This document shows positions 8,418-16,383 of a stretch of 64,000 nt of DNA, one piece after another. Position numbers and translations under genes: made by a program. The DNA is from Streptomyces hyaluromycini (GTDB taxonomy: Bacteria; Actinomycetota; Actinomycetes; Streptomycetales; Streptomycetaceae). Where the stretch lies: positions 365,752 to 429,751 of the forward strand of contig NZ_BCFL01000024.1 of the NCBI RefSeq assembly GCF_002217755.1, written 5' to 3'. Position 1 is the stretch's first letter. Each line of letters starts with the position of its first letter. The notes beneath the pieces are model-generated. The model searched no databases. It was not told the DNA's origin and worked only from the letters and a program-made list of their open reading frames with translations.

Positions 8418-9592
8418 CGGGTGGTTCCTTCCACGTGCGTGCGGTTGAGCCGGAGGGCCTCGAAGACCGGGGAGTCGCTGAACCGGAACAGGTCCAGCGC
8501 GCCGGAGTCGGAGTCGGTCGCCCCTGCCTCGGAGCGGACCGACAACGGCTGCCAGGAGGGCACGACGAACAGGTCGCCGCGCGTGACGGACCAGGACGTC
8601 TCCCCGACGGTGACCGTGCCGGAGCCGTCGAAGACCTGGTACACCGACGAGCCGGTCTCGCGGACGGGCGCGGTCTCGGTGCCGCGCGTGACGCGGTGCA
8701 TCTCGGCGCGGACGGTGGGCAGCACGTCGGCGCCGGTCGCCGGGTCGGTGAAGCGGACGGCCGCGTGGCCGGGCTCGACGGTGCCGGCGAACCCCTCAGA
8801 CTCCAGGGCGAGCTGGTCGGCGAGGGCGCGGTCGGTGTGCTCCCAGCGGTAGGCCAGGAGGGGGGTGCCGGGGGCGGCGGCCTCGGCTGCCTCGGCGGCC
8901 GCCACCGGCCTGAGGCCCGGATGCCCCCACAGGCGCTCGGAGCGCGAACGCTCCGGGGTGATCCGCTCGGCGTCGCTGATCTCGTCCCGGCCGAACTCGA
9001 AGAACTGCGACTCGGTGAGGTACTGGAACGGGATGTCCAGCCCGTCGATCCAGGCCATCGGCTCGGCGGTGGCGTTGTGGTGGGCGTGCAGGTGCCAGCC
9101 GGCCTGCGGCAGGAAGTCGCCGCGCCGCATCGCGACCGGGTCGCCGCCGACGACCGTCCACACACCCTCGCCCTCCACCACGAACCGGAAGGCGTGCTGG
9201 GTGTGGCGGTGCTCGGGGGCGTCCTCGCCGGGCATCAGGTACTGGATCGCGGCCCACAGGGTCGGCGTCGCGAAGGGCCGGCCGGCGAGCGCCGGGTTGG
9301 CGAGCGCGATGGCACGGCGCTCGCCGCCGCGGCCCACCGGGACCAGGTCGCCGGCCTGCGCGGCCAGGGCGCGCAGCTGCCGCCAGCGCCATACGTGGGG
9401 CACGGCCCGGGAGCGCGGGTGGGCCGGCATGAGGTCGCCGATCTCGGTCCACAGCGGGACGAGGAGCTCCCGCTCGAAGCCCCGGTACAGCTCTTCGAGG
9501 GCCGGGGTGACCTCGGGCTGCCCCGGCGCCGCGGTGGCCCGGAGGCGGACCGGGGAGTCCGTGGCCCGGTCTGGGGTAAAGGTCTGCGTCAC
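8414..9592 (-). CDS. Gentisate 1,2-dioxygenase (bicupin)
   Basis: This is an Fe(II) ring-cleaving dioxygenase converting gentisate to maleylpyruvate. The N-terminal cupin carries the iron-binding segment APEHRHTQHAFRFVVEGEG and a second histidine block GWHLHAHHN. A second, C-terminal cupin is visible around SSVYQVFDGSGTVTVGETSW. From GTG 9592 the protein has 392 residues, in the family range; ATG 9628 in the same frame would add 12 residues (404 aa) but starts next to the inverted repeat at 9633-9649. It is first in the four-gene operon and its stop overlaps the hydrolase start. It is probably regulated by the divergent IclR gene at 9669. Confidence 0.92.
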   Translation of the reverse strand: MTQTFTPDRATDSPVRLRATAAPGQPEVTPALEELYRGFERELLVPLWTEIGDLMPAHPRSRAVPHVWRWRQLRALAAQAGDLVPVGRGGERRAIALANPALAGRPFATPTLWAAIQYLMPGEDAPEHRHTQHAFRFVVEGEGVWTVVGGDPVAMRRGDFLPQAGWHLHAHHNATAEPMAWIDGLDIPFQYLTESQFFEFGRDEISDAERITPERSRSERLWGHPGLRPVAAAEAAEAAAPGTPLLAYRWEHTDRALADQLALESEGFAGTVEPGHAAVRFTDPATGADVLPTVRAEMHRVTRGTETAPVRETGSSVYQVFDGSGTVTVGETSWSVTRGDLFVVPSWQPLSVRSEAGATDSDSGALDLFRFSDSPVFEALRLNRTHVEGTTR

Positions 9593-9632
9593 ACCCCTCA
9601 GGGTGCGCCGTGTCCACCTGGAAGACATGGAG

Positions 9633-9649
9633 ATTCTGGACAGCAGAAT
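9633..9649. promoter_or_regulatory. Candidate IclR operator for the gentisate operon
   Basis: ATTCTG-GACAG-CAGAAT is a 6-bp inverted repeat with a 5-bp spacer. It lies in the short divergent region between the dioxygenase and IclR genes. Its size and position match an IclR-type operator, but the sequence is unrelated to the palindrome at 4679. Confidence 0.5.
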
Positions 9650-9668
9650 TCCGTGTCACCCTGGAGAG

Positions 9669-10436
9669 ATGGACAAGCCGCTGAAGAATCCGCCGCCCTA
9701 CGCCATCGCGAGTGTCGACCACGCGCTGCGCGCCGCGGCGATGCTCCAGCTGGAGGGCGGGCTGACCGTGTCGCAGATCGCCGAGCGGCTGGGCGTGGCC
9801 CGGTCCACCGCGCACCGGCTGCTGGCCATGCTCGTGTACCGGGACTTCGCCGTCCAGGACGAGGACCGGGTCTATCGCGCCGGGCCGGTCCTGGAGCTGG
9901 CCGCGCACTCGCAGTCGCAGGTGTCGCGGCTGCGGGCGGTCGCACTGCCGCATCTGCAGCGGCTGGTCGAGCTGCTGGAGGAGACGGCCAACCTCGTCAT
10001 CCGCACGGGCGACTCCGTCCGGTTCATCGCCAGTGCGGAGTGCGCGCGGGTGCTCCGGGTGGGGTCCCGGGAGGGGATGGTGTTCCCGGCGCACCGGACC
10101 ACGGGCGGACTGCTGCTGCTGGCGGATCTGCCGGAGGAGGAGCTGGCGGAGGTGTACGCGCAGGAGCGGTACCGGGACCGGCCGGCCGAGCGGCCGGACC
10201 TCGCCGGGCTGCGGCGGGAGCTGGCGCGGGTGCGGCGGGGTGGCTTCGCCGTGAACCGGGAGCGGTCGGAGCGGGGGCTGGTCGCGGTGGGGGTGCCGGT
10301 GCGGGGGGCCGACGGGCGGGTGGTGGCGGGGCTTTCGGTCTCGCTGCCGAGCGTGCGGTACGAGAAGGGCCGGCTGGGGGAGTTGGTGGCGGCCTTGGGC
10401 GGAGTGGCTCGGGGGATCGAGGGTGAGCTCGTCTAA
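9669..10436 (+). CDS. IclR-family regulator of the gentisate operon
   Basis: The 255-residue protein has a winged-helix domain (LTVSQIAERLGVARSTAHRLLAMLVYRDFAV) and an IclR sensor domain (ETANLVIRTGDSVRFIASAE; GLVAVGVPVRGADGRVVAGLSVSLP). ATG 9669 follows GGAGAG directly, and an in-frame leader of about 12 residues precedes the helix-turn-helix. The divergent placement from gentisate dioxygenase suggests it senses gentisate or a related hydroxybenzoate. It is a second, separate IclR protein from the one at 4685, so the two aromatic operons are likely controlled independently. Confidence 0.92.
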   Translation: MDKPLKNPPPYAIASVDHALRAAAMLQLEGGLTVSQIAERLGVARSTAHRLLAMLVYRDFAVQDEDRVYRAGPVLELAAHSQSQVSRLRAVALPHLQRLVELLEETANLVIRTGDSVRFIASAECARVLRVGSREGMVFPAHRTTGGLLLLADLPEEELAEVYAQERYRDRPAERPDLAGLRRELARVRRGGFAVNRERSERGLVAVGVPVRGADGRVVAGLSVSLPSVRYEKGRLGELVAALGGVARGIEGELV

Positions 10437-10524
10437 GGGGGTGGGGGGTGTTGTGGTGTCACGGCTGCGGGCTATCTGTGGCTGGTCGCGCCCACGCGGC
10501 GGAGCCGCATATCGACGACGCCCC

Positions 10525-10542
10525 GCGCCCCTGACGGGGCGC
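10525..10542 (+). terminator. Terminator-like hairpin of a dispersed Streptomyces intergenic element
   Basis: GCGCCCC-TGAC-GGGGCGC is a perfect 7-bp stem with a 4-nt loop after the IclR stop. The surrounding ~80 bases (about 10470-10545) look like a dispersed intergenic repeat. The same 18 bases occur in inverted orientation at 16384-16401. Confidence 0.7.
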
Positions 10543-10555
10543 GTTAAGCTGGCCC

Positions 10556-10652
10556 CGCAGCTGGTTCGTCCCGTTCGCCAGATGGGATGTCGTAAGAGGG
10601 AACCCGGTGTGAGTCCGGGACTGCCCCGCAGCGGTGAGCCTGGCCGCCGTCG
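10556..10652 (+). promoter_or_regulatory. Cobalamin riboswitch, 3' part deleted
   Basis: The conserved core is visible: AGAGGGAACCCGGTGTGAG, then TCCGGGACTGCCCCGCAGCGGT. This matches the B12-aptamer block 'GGGAA..CCGGTG..A.TCCGG..CTG.C.CGCA.CGGT'. The 3' segment that normally carries the B12 box (AGYC..GAGACCTGCC) and the expression platform cannot be found. Sequence that reads as MetE coding begins instead at about 10656. In Streptomyces such riboswitches repress metE when B12 is present; this copy cannot work normally. Confidence 0.75.
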
Positions 10653-10655
10653 GCG

Positions 10656-12095
10656 GGCTGCCCGGAAAGCGGTGCTGGTCGCCGGTGTCGTCAACGGCCG
10701 CAACATCTGGGTCAACGACCTGACGGCGTCCCTCACCACCCTCGGCACCCTGCTGGGCCTCGCCGGCTGGGTCGACGTGGCCGCTTCCTGCTCCCTCCTC
10801 CACGTGCTGCTGGACACGGCCGCCGAGCGGGACATCGCACCGCAGATCCTGCGCTGGCTGGCCTTCGCGAAGCAGAAGACCGCCGAGATCGTCACCCTCG
10901 CCAGGGGCCTCGCCCAGGGCCCCGACACCATCGCCGCCGAACTCGCCGCCAACCGCGCCGACCTGGCCTCCCGGGCGGGTTCACCGATCACCCGCGATCC
11001 CGCCGTCCGCGCCCGGTGCGCCGCCGTCACCCCGACCGACGCCCGCCGCCGCCAGCCGTACGGCGAACGCTCCGCCGCCCAACGCGCCCACCTGCGGCTG
11101 TCGTTGCTGCCCACGACGACCATCGGCTCGTTCCCGCCGACCGGCGAACTGCGCGCCGCACGGGCGGACTTGCGGGCGGGCCGGACCGACACGGCCGGAT
11201 ACGAGGAGCGGGTGCGGGCCGCGTTCCGGGAGGTGGTCGCCTTCCAGGAGAAGGCCGGTCTGGACGTCCTGGTGCCGGCGAACCCGAACGCAACGACATG
11301 GTCCAGTACTTCGCCGAGCAGCTGACGGGGTACCTGGCCACCCAGCACGGCTGGGTCCAGTCGTACGGCACCCGGTACGTGCGCCCGCCGGTCCTGGCCG
11401 GTGACATCTCCCGCCCCGAGCTGATGACGGTGCGCTGGACGTCGTACGCCCAGTCCCTCACCGACCGCCCGGTCAAGGGCATGCTGACCGGGCCGGTGAC
11501 CATGCTGGCGTGGTCGTTCGTCCGGGACGACCAGCCGCTCGGCGACACCGCCCGGCAGGTCGCCCTCGCCCTGCGCGACGAGGTGAACGGCCTTGAGGCC
11601 GCGGGCACTTCGGTCATCCAGGTCGACGAGCCCGCGCTGCGCGAGACCCTGCCGCTGCGGGCCGCCGACCGGGCCGGGTATCTGGCGTGGGCGACCGAGG
11701 CATTCCGCCTGACGACCGGCGGAGTCCGGCCGGAGACCCAGATCCACACGCACATCTGCTACGCCGAGTTCGGCGACATCGTCCGGGCCATCGACGACCT
11801 CGACGCGGACGTCATCAGCCTGGAGGCGGCCCGCTCGCACATGCAGGTCGCCCGCGAACTCGCCGCGCACGGCTATCCGCGCGAGGCGGGACCCGGGGTC
11901 TACGACATCCACTCGCCCCGGGTGCCGAGCCCGGCGGAGGCCGCCGGCCTGGTGCGGACCGGCCTGCGGGCCATCCCCGCCGAACGGCTCTGGGTCAACC
12001 CCGACTGCGGGCTGAAGACCCGCGGCTGGCCGGAGGTCCGGGCCTCCCTGGAGAGCCCGGTCGCGGCGGCACGTTCGGTGCGCGCGGAGCTGTAG
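10656..12095 (+). pseudogene. metE: metE, cobalamin-independent methionine synthase, truncated and frameshifted
   Basis: Homology to MetE starts abruptly at LPGKAVLVAGVVNGRNIWV, near residue 300 of the normal ~760-770 residues, so the N-terminal ~40% is gone. At 11275/11276 one base is missing: the usual VHGEPERNDMVQYF needs an extra A in GTGC(A)CGGC. The frame is therefore broken, and the catalytic half continues in another frame to TAG 12095. That half is otherwise well kept, including the zinc-site residues in HTHICYAEF and NPDCGLKTRG. There is no start codon or ribosome site for the N-terminal remnant. A single deletion seems to have joined the riboswitch to the middle of the gene. The strain would then depend on MetH plus B12, or on another metE copy. 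Confidence 0.9.
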
Positions 12096-12188
12096 CCGGG
12101 TCCTGGTGCGGGTGCCGGACGGCGTACTGTCGTGCGCGTCCGGCGCCCGCCGCCGGCACCTGACGGACGACCATGGAGAAACCGCCCC

Positions 12189-12740
12189 GTGACCTGCCGA
12201 GTCATCCTCATAGCCCCGGCCTTCACCCCCTCGCTGCGGCGGGCCCGCTTCTACGACGGCGACTCGATCGAGAACCCCGGGGCGGTGGCACTGTCCCTGC
12301 CGGCCGCGGGCGAGGTGGTGCACTCCCCCAGCGTGCGCTGCCGGGAGACGGCGGCCGCGCTGGGCCTCGACGCCTCGGCGGAGCCCGAGCTGTCGGGCCT
12401 GGACGCGGGCCGTTGGCGGGGCCGGACGCTGGAGGAGCTCGGCGCCGCCGAACCCGACGCGCTGCTCCGGTGGCTGACCGACCCGGAAGCCGCGCCGCAC
12501 GGGGGCGAGTCGGTACGGGAGTTGTGCGGGCGGGTCACCGGGTGGCTGGACCGGACGGGCCTGACCATCGGCAGGACGATCGCCGTGGTGGAGCCGGAGG
12601 TGGTGCGGGCCATGGTGCTGCACGTGCTGGGGGCGCCCGAGGCCGCGTTCTGGCGCGTGGACACCCCGCCGCTGTCGGCGACGGAGATCACGGGCGGGCC
12701 CGGCCGCTGGAACCTGCGGCTCGGCCAGGTCGGCGGGTAA
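12189..12740 (+). CDS. Histidine-phosphatase-fold protein lacking both catalytic histidines
   Basis: The 183-residue protein has the phosphoglycerate-mutase-like architecture: PSVRCRETAAALGL, LDAGRWRGRTLEELGA, PHGGESVRELCGRVTGWL and a C-terminal VVRAMVLHVLGAPEAAFWRVD block. However, the N-terminal RHG motif is replaced by LIAPAFTPSLR, and the second catalytic His (normally V.HG) is replaced by VVEPEVV. It is therefore unlikely to be a phosphatase by the usual mechanism. I recall similar proteins next to cobalt transporter CbtAB genes in actinobacteria, which would fit the neighbouring B12 riboswitch remnant; this is memory, not shown here. GTG 12189 has GGAGAAA upstream at suitable spacing. 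Confidence 0.8.
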   Translation: MTCRVILIAPAFTPSLRRARFYDGDSIENPGAVALSLPAAGEVVHSPSVRCRETAAALGLDASAEPELSGLDAGRWRGRTLEELGAAEPDALLRWLTDPEAAPHGGESVRELCGRVTGWLDRTGLTIGRTIAVVEPEVVRAMVLHVLGAPEAAFWRVDTPPLSATEITGGPGRWNLRLGQVGG

Positions 12741-12801
12741 CCCCGGCGGGGCGCCGGAAATGCGGTGGAGCGGTGTGCCGCGTCCTGCCTAGGGTCGCGC
12801 C

Positions 12802-13161
12802 ATGACCACCCGCATCTTCCGCGTCACCGTCCGCGGCGTCTTCGACGGCCTCGGTGCCGCACAGCGCGCCGAACTGCTCTCCCGGGCCGCCGAGCACGAC
12901 GTGCTGCGCGCGGCCTTCACCCCCGAGGGCCACCTCAGTTACGACATCGCCGCCCGCCCCGCCTTCACCTTCCGCTTCCAGGACAGCGGGGAGGAAGAGG
13001 AGGACATCCTGGAGGCGACCGAGCGCGCCGAGGAGGCGGCCAGGGCGTGGCTGACCGAGCGCGGCTACGGCTACAAGAACCTCAGGTCCAGCGCGGAGGA
13101 CCTCTCCCAGGCGCCCCTCGGCAAGCGGCAGCGCAGGGCGGCCGCGCAGCAGCAGGGCTGA
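12802..13161 (+). CDS. DUF6204-like small protein
   Basis: The 119-residue soluble protein starts TTRIFRVTVRGVFDGLGAAQRAELLSRAAEHD and has a conserved AFTPEGHLSYDIAARPAFTFRF block. An acidic helix (GEEEEDILEATERAEEAARAWL) and a basic C-terminus follow. I recognise it as the small Streptomyces family annotated DUF6204; no function is known. A TAGGGT hexamer lies 6 nt before ATG 12802, so the mRNA may be leaderless. Confidence 0.78.
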   Translation: MTTRIFRVTVRGVFDGLGAAQRAELLSRAAEHDVLRAAFTPEGHLSYDIAARPAFTFRFQDSGEEEEDILEATERAEEAARAWLTERGYGYKNLRSSAEDLSQAPLGKRQRRAAAQQQG

Positions 13162-13177
13162 CGGCTCACGGAAACGG

Positions 13178-13202
13178 CCACGGCGGCCTGAAGTCGCCGT
13201 GG
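13178..13202 (+). terminator. Terminator hairpin after the DUF6204-like gene
   Basis: CCACGGCG and CGCCGTGG form a perfect 8-bp stem with a 9-nt loop, 16 bp after the stop codon. Confidence 0.6.
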
Positions 13203-13276
13203 TTCAGGTCACGTCGGGTTGTGGCCGGATTGTGGGGACCCTGTGTCGCGGGCATGGCATGCTCGGGGCCGCACCG

Positions 13277-13307
13277 GGTTACCGACCAGTTCTACCCGTC
13301 GGTAACC
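13277..13307. promoter_or_regulatory. Long inverted repeat, candidate operator
   Basis: GGTTACCGAC and GTCGGTAACC are perfect 10-bp arms separated by 11 bp. The half-site centres are 21 bp apart, two helical turns. It sits about 40 bp before the proposed TTG start of the lipoprotein gene at 13347, suggesting binding of a dimeric repressor or activator. Confidence 0.6.
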
Positions 13308-13346
13308 ACGGGTGCCTCTTCGCCACCCCCACCCTCAGGACCGACC

Positions 13347-14825
13347 TTGCGCAGACGCACGAGGCCAGGGCATGCCCTCATGCCCGCCTTCGCCGTGACC
13401 GCCCTTCTCCTCGCCGTCGGCTGTTCCTCGCCGCAGCACCAGACCTCCACCGGCGGCGACTCCCGGGAGACCGCCCGGGTCTCCGACGGCGCCACCGCCG
13501 CCGCCCGCACGGACGGCCGGGCACTCGCCATCGCCGCCGCACCCGCCGCCACCGCGACCACGGCCGCCGGCTCGGCGGGTACGAACCGGCCGGCCCACCG
13601 CACCACGCTCACCGTCAGCTCGTACGACGGCAAGACCCGACGTGCCGTCATATCGAGCGTCGCGAAAGGGAATTCGGCGGGAACGGGGAGTCCGACTGCC
13701 CCGGCCGTCTCCTCCAGCCCCACGCCATCGACCTCCGCCTCGACCTCCGCCTCGACCTCCGCCTCGGCCCCCGCCCGGCGGGCCGCCGTCGGTGACGTCA
13801 TCGCCAGTACCCCCGCGCCCGGCGCCCCGGACGGGCTGCTCGCCAAGGTGACCAAGGTGCTCGGCGAGACCGGCGCGGGCACCGAGGTGCAGACCGAGCC
13901 CGCCACCCTCGACACCCTCCTCGGCGACGACACCGCCAAGGGCACCGTGCCCGTCGACCCGGCCGCCTTCGACGTCGACAAGCTGCTGCCCGACGTCAAG
14001 GTGTCCTGGTCCCGGTCCGGTGATGTGCACGTCGGTCCCGAGGGCGCCACCGTGCCGCTCGGCAGCCTCCGGCTGGACGTCAGCACCGAGGTACCGGCCG
14101 CCCAGGGCGCCCCGGCGTCCGCCGCGGCCTCGGTCTCCGGCTTCGTCCAGGTCGCGCCGCAGGTCGACTTCGCCTACGGCGGCGCGGGCACCGGCACCGC
14201 GCCCGGCTCCGCCTACCTCGGCGTCTTTGGCGACTGGGACTCCGGCTGGGCGGTCAGGGGGCGGGCGGCGGCCACGGCCACCCCGCTGCGCATCCCGTTC
14301 GCCAAGCTGCACGCCGACCCGGTCCTCCAGGTCGGCGTGGTCCCCGTCGTCGTCAACCTCGACCTGACCTGCTACCTCCAGGTGAGCGGCGACGGAAAGA
14401 TCTCCGTCGACGTGGAGCAGAACCTGAAGGGCGACTTCAAGGCGGGCGGCACCTTCGGCGCGGCCCAGGGCTGGACGCCGGTCAGCAGCTCGACCATGAC
14501 GAGCACGCCGGTGCGCACCTCGGTGACCACCGCGGGCAGCGTCAGGACCACGCTCGGCGCCGAGGCCTCCGTCGGCCTCTACGGGAGCGTCGGCGTCACC
14601 GCCGACCTGGCGCCGTACCTGCGCGGCGAGGCGACCGGCACGGTCACCGCCACCTCCGCCACCCCGGGCGCGGACGTCCAGGGCGCCTGGAACCTGTACG
14701 GCGGTGTCGACCTCTCCGGCACCCTCCGTCTCCAGCTGTCGGTCTTCGGCACACCGGTGCTGGAACGGGGCATCCCGCTGGGCGCCCTGCACCGCGAGTG
14801 GAAGCTGGCGGGCGGCAGCCTCTGA
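13347..14825 (+). CDS. Secreted lipoprotein of unknown function
   Basis: The product has about 492 residues. A basic N-terminus (RRRTRPGHALMP) leads into a hydrophobic segment ending in the lipobox LLAVGC-SS, so it should be lipid-anchored outside the membrane. Residues ~35-150 are an Ala/Ser/Thr-rich linker including a TSASTSASTSAS repeat. The remainder looks like a beta-rich domain (GSLRLDVSTEVPA, FVQVAPQVDFAYGG, SVGLYGSVGVTADLAPYLRG, WNLYGGVDLSGTLRLQLSVFG). No enzyme motif is visible. TTG 13347 is preferred because AGGA lies six bases upstream; ATG 13380 is the alternative and still keeps the signal peptide. An inverted repeat upstream suggests specific regulation. Confidence 0.78.
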   Translation: MRRRTRPGHALMPAFAVTALLLAVGCSSPQHQTSTGGDSRETARVSDGATAAARTDGRALAIAAAPAATATTAAGSAGTNRPAHRTTLTVSSYDGKTRRAVISSVAKGNSAGTGSPTAPAVSSSPTPSTSASTSASTSASAPARRAAVGDVIASTPAPGAPDGLLAKVTKVLGETGAGTEVQTEPATLDTLLGDDTAKGTVPVDPAAFDVDKLLPDVKVSWSRSGDVHVGPEGATVPLGSLRLDVSTEVPAAQGAPASAAASVSGFVQVAPQVDFAYGGAGTGTAPGSAYLGVFGDWDSGWAVRGRAAATATPLRIPFAKLHADPVLQVGVVPVVVNLDLTCYLQVSGDGKISVDVEQNLKGDFKAGGTFGAAQGWTPVSSSTMTSTPVRTSVTTAGSVRTTLGAEASVGLYGSVGVTADLAPYLRGEATGTVTATSATPGADVQGAWNLYGGVDLSGTLRLQLSVFGTPVLERGIPLGALHREWKLAGGSL

Positions 14826-14832
14826 CCCCGGG

Positions 14833-15267
14833 TCAGGCCGCGCCGCCCGGTATCCAGCCCTGGCCGCGCAGCACCGCCGAGACGTCCGGTGCCCGGTAGT
14901 GCTCGCCCTTGAGCACCTTGCCGTCGGCCCGGCGGGCCACCTGCCCGTCGGGCCCCAGCTTGCTCATGTTGGACCGGTGGATCTCGGCGAGCACCGCGTC
15001 GAGGTCGATCCCGTGCACCAGCGCGGTGCCGTACGCCACGTAGACCACGTCCGCCAGTTCGTGTGCGAGCCGGTCGAGGGGCCCGGCCACCGCGACCTCG
15101 GCGACCTCCGCGGCCTCCTCGGCGAGCAGTTCCCCCCGGTGCGCGGCCAGTTCGGGTGACACCTCGGTCGGCGTGGTGCGGGCGTCCAGGCCGAAGGCGT
15201 GGTGGAACTCCCGGACGAGGCGGGCGGGGGAGGTACCGGTCGGGGCACCGGGGACGGAACTGGTCAT
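14833..15267 (-). CDS. MazG-like nucleotide pyrophosphohydrolase
   Basis: The 144-residue all-alpha NTP pyrophosphohydrolase probably hydrolyses non-canonical or excess NTPs (house-cleaning). The MazG/MazG-like signature is clear: an ELLAEEAAEVAEVA acidic helix (EExxE) and HELADVVYVAYGTAL (ExxD), the Mg-binding pairs, followed by IHRSNMSKLG. ATG 15267 lies exactly 7 nt after the -10 element of a DNA-damage-type promoter (15275-15297), implying a leaderless message. Damage-inducible dNTP pool cleaning fits that control. Confidence 0.9.
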   Translation of the reverse strand: MTSSVPGAPTGTSPARLVREFHHAFGLDARTTPTEVSPELAAHRGELLAEEAAEVAEVAVAGPLDRLAHELADVVYVAYGTALVHGIDLDAVLAEIHRSNMSKLGPDGQVARRADGKVLKGEHYRAPDVSAVLRGQGWIPGGAA

Positions 15268-15274
15268 GCGAACG

Positions 15275-15297
15275 ACTCTAGCCGCCGCCACTGACAG
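15275..15297 (-). promoter_or_regulatory. RecA-NDp/PafBC-type promoter of the MazG-like gene
   Basis: The minus strand reads CTGTCAGTG-N8-TAGAGT, which fits the tTGTCRgtg-N8-TAnnnT consensus of LexA-independent damage promoters in actinobacteria. The start codon follows 7 nt after the -10. Confidence 0.8.
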
Positions 15298-15362
15298 TCC
15301 GGGGCCGCCGCCCTGCCCCCCGGCCCTGGTCAGGACCGTGCCCTGCTGGCAGGATCGCGCGC

Positions 15363-16361
15363 ATGCCCAAGGTCTTCCCCCGTATCGGCAGGCGTCGCGC
15401 GCTCCAGGGCGCGGCCGCCTGTTTCGTCGCGTCCGGCCTGCTGCTGTGGTGGCTGCTGCCGCTGGGCGAGAAGCCGCCGACCGGGACGATCACCTTCAGC
15501 ACCGGGACGCTGCGCGGCGTCTACCAGGAGTACGGCGAACGGCTGCGCACCGAGCTGGCCAAGGACATGCCGGGGCTGAAGGTGAAGCTGGTGCAGAGCA
15601 ACGGGTCGTACGAGAACGTGCAGCGGGTGGCGACCGGCCGGGCCGACTTCACCATCGCGGCGGCCGACGCGGTGGAGACGTACGAACTGAACGGCGGGCA
15701 GGGCGCCGGAAAGCTGCGCGGGGTGGCCCGGCTCTACGACGACTACGTCCAGCTCGTCGTGCCCAGCGACTCGGGGATCACCAGCGTCGCGCAGCTGCGG
15801 CACAAGCGGGTGGCGATAGGGCTGCCCGACTCGGGGGTCCGGCTGATCGCCACCCGGGTGCTCAGGGCCGCCGGGGTGGACCCGGCGAAGGACATCACAC
15901 CGGTGTCCGAGGGCATAGACACCGGCCCGGACCAGCTGCGGCGGGACCGGATCGACGCGTTCTTCTGGTCGGGCGGGCTGCCGACCAAGGGGCTGCTGGA
16001 CCTGGCCAAGAAGTTCAGCTTCACGTTCGTGCCGATCGGCGGGAGCCTCGTCACCAAGCTGCACACCGAGGGCGAGGCCGCGCTCTACTACCGGGCGACC
16101 AACATGCCGGAGTCGGCGTACCCGTCGGTGCAGCAGGGCACGGCGGTGCCCACGATCGCCGTGTCCAACGTCCTCATGACCCGCAAGGACGTGGACCCGC
16201 GTCTCACCGAATGGGTGACCCGCACGGTCATCAAGAGCCGCGACGACATCGGCAACCACGTCCACTCGGCCCAGCTGGTGGATTTGCGCACGGCAATCTA
16301 CACGGACCCGCTACCGCTACAGGAAGGGGCCAGGCGGTACTATCGCTCGGTGAAGCCATGA
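15363..16361 (+). CDS. TAXI-family (TRAP/NMT1-like) solute-binding protein
   Basis: The 332-residue exported binding protein has a basic N-terminus (GRRRALQG) followed by one hydrophobic stretch (ACFVASGLLLWWLLPLG), either a signal anchor or a Tat-like signal. The mature part has TAXI features: TGTLRGVYQEYGERL, VQSNGSYENVQRVATGRADFTIAAADAVE, YDDYVQLVVPSDSGITSVAQLRHKRVAIGLPDSGVRLIA and DAFFWSGGLPTKG. No TRAP membrane subunit is next to it. It ends beside the convergent gluK kinase. Proteins of this kind sometimes act as ligand sensors for kinases rather than in transport; its role here is open. Confidence 0.88.
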   Translation: MPKVFPRIGRRRALQGAAACFVASGLLLWWLLPLGEKPPTGTITFSTGTLRGVYQEYGERLRTELAKDMPGLKVKLVQSNGSYENVQRVATGRADFTIAAADAVETYELNGGQGAGKLRGVARLYDDYVQLVVPSDSGITSVAQLRHKRVAIGLPDSGVRLIATRVLRAAGVDPAKDITPVSEGIDTGPDQLRRDRIDAFFWSGGLPTKGLLDLAKKFSFTFVPIGGSLVTKLHTEGEAALYYRATNMPESAYPSVQQGTAVPTIAVSNVLMTRKDVDPRLTEWVTRTVIKSRDDIGNHVHSAQLVDLRTAIYTDPLPLQEGARRYYRSVKP

Positions 16362-16383
16362 CTGTGCAGCGCCCCTGATTGCA

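Noticed and set aside
7125..8852. A + strand frame with a striking YGWCG-type Cys/Gly/Trp repeat
   Set aside because: It is the antisense reading of the isomerase N-terminal repeat and continues through antisense hydrolase sequence. No start signals; not a metal-binding peptide gene.
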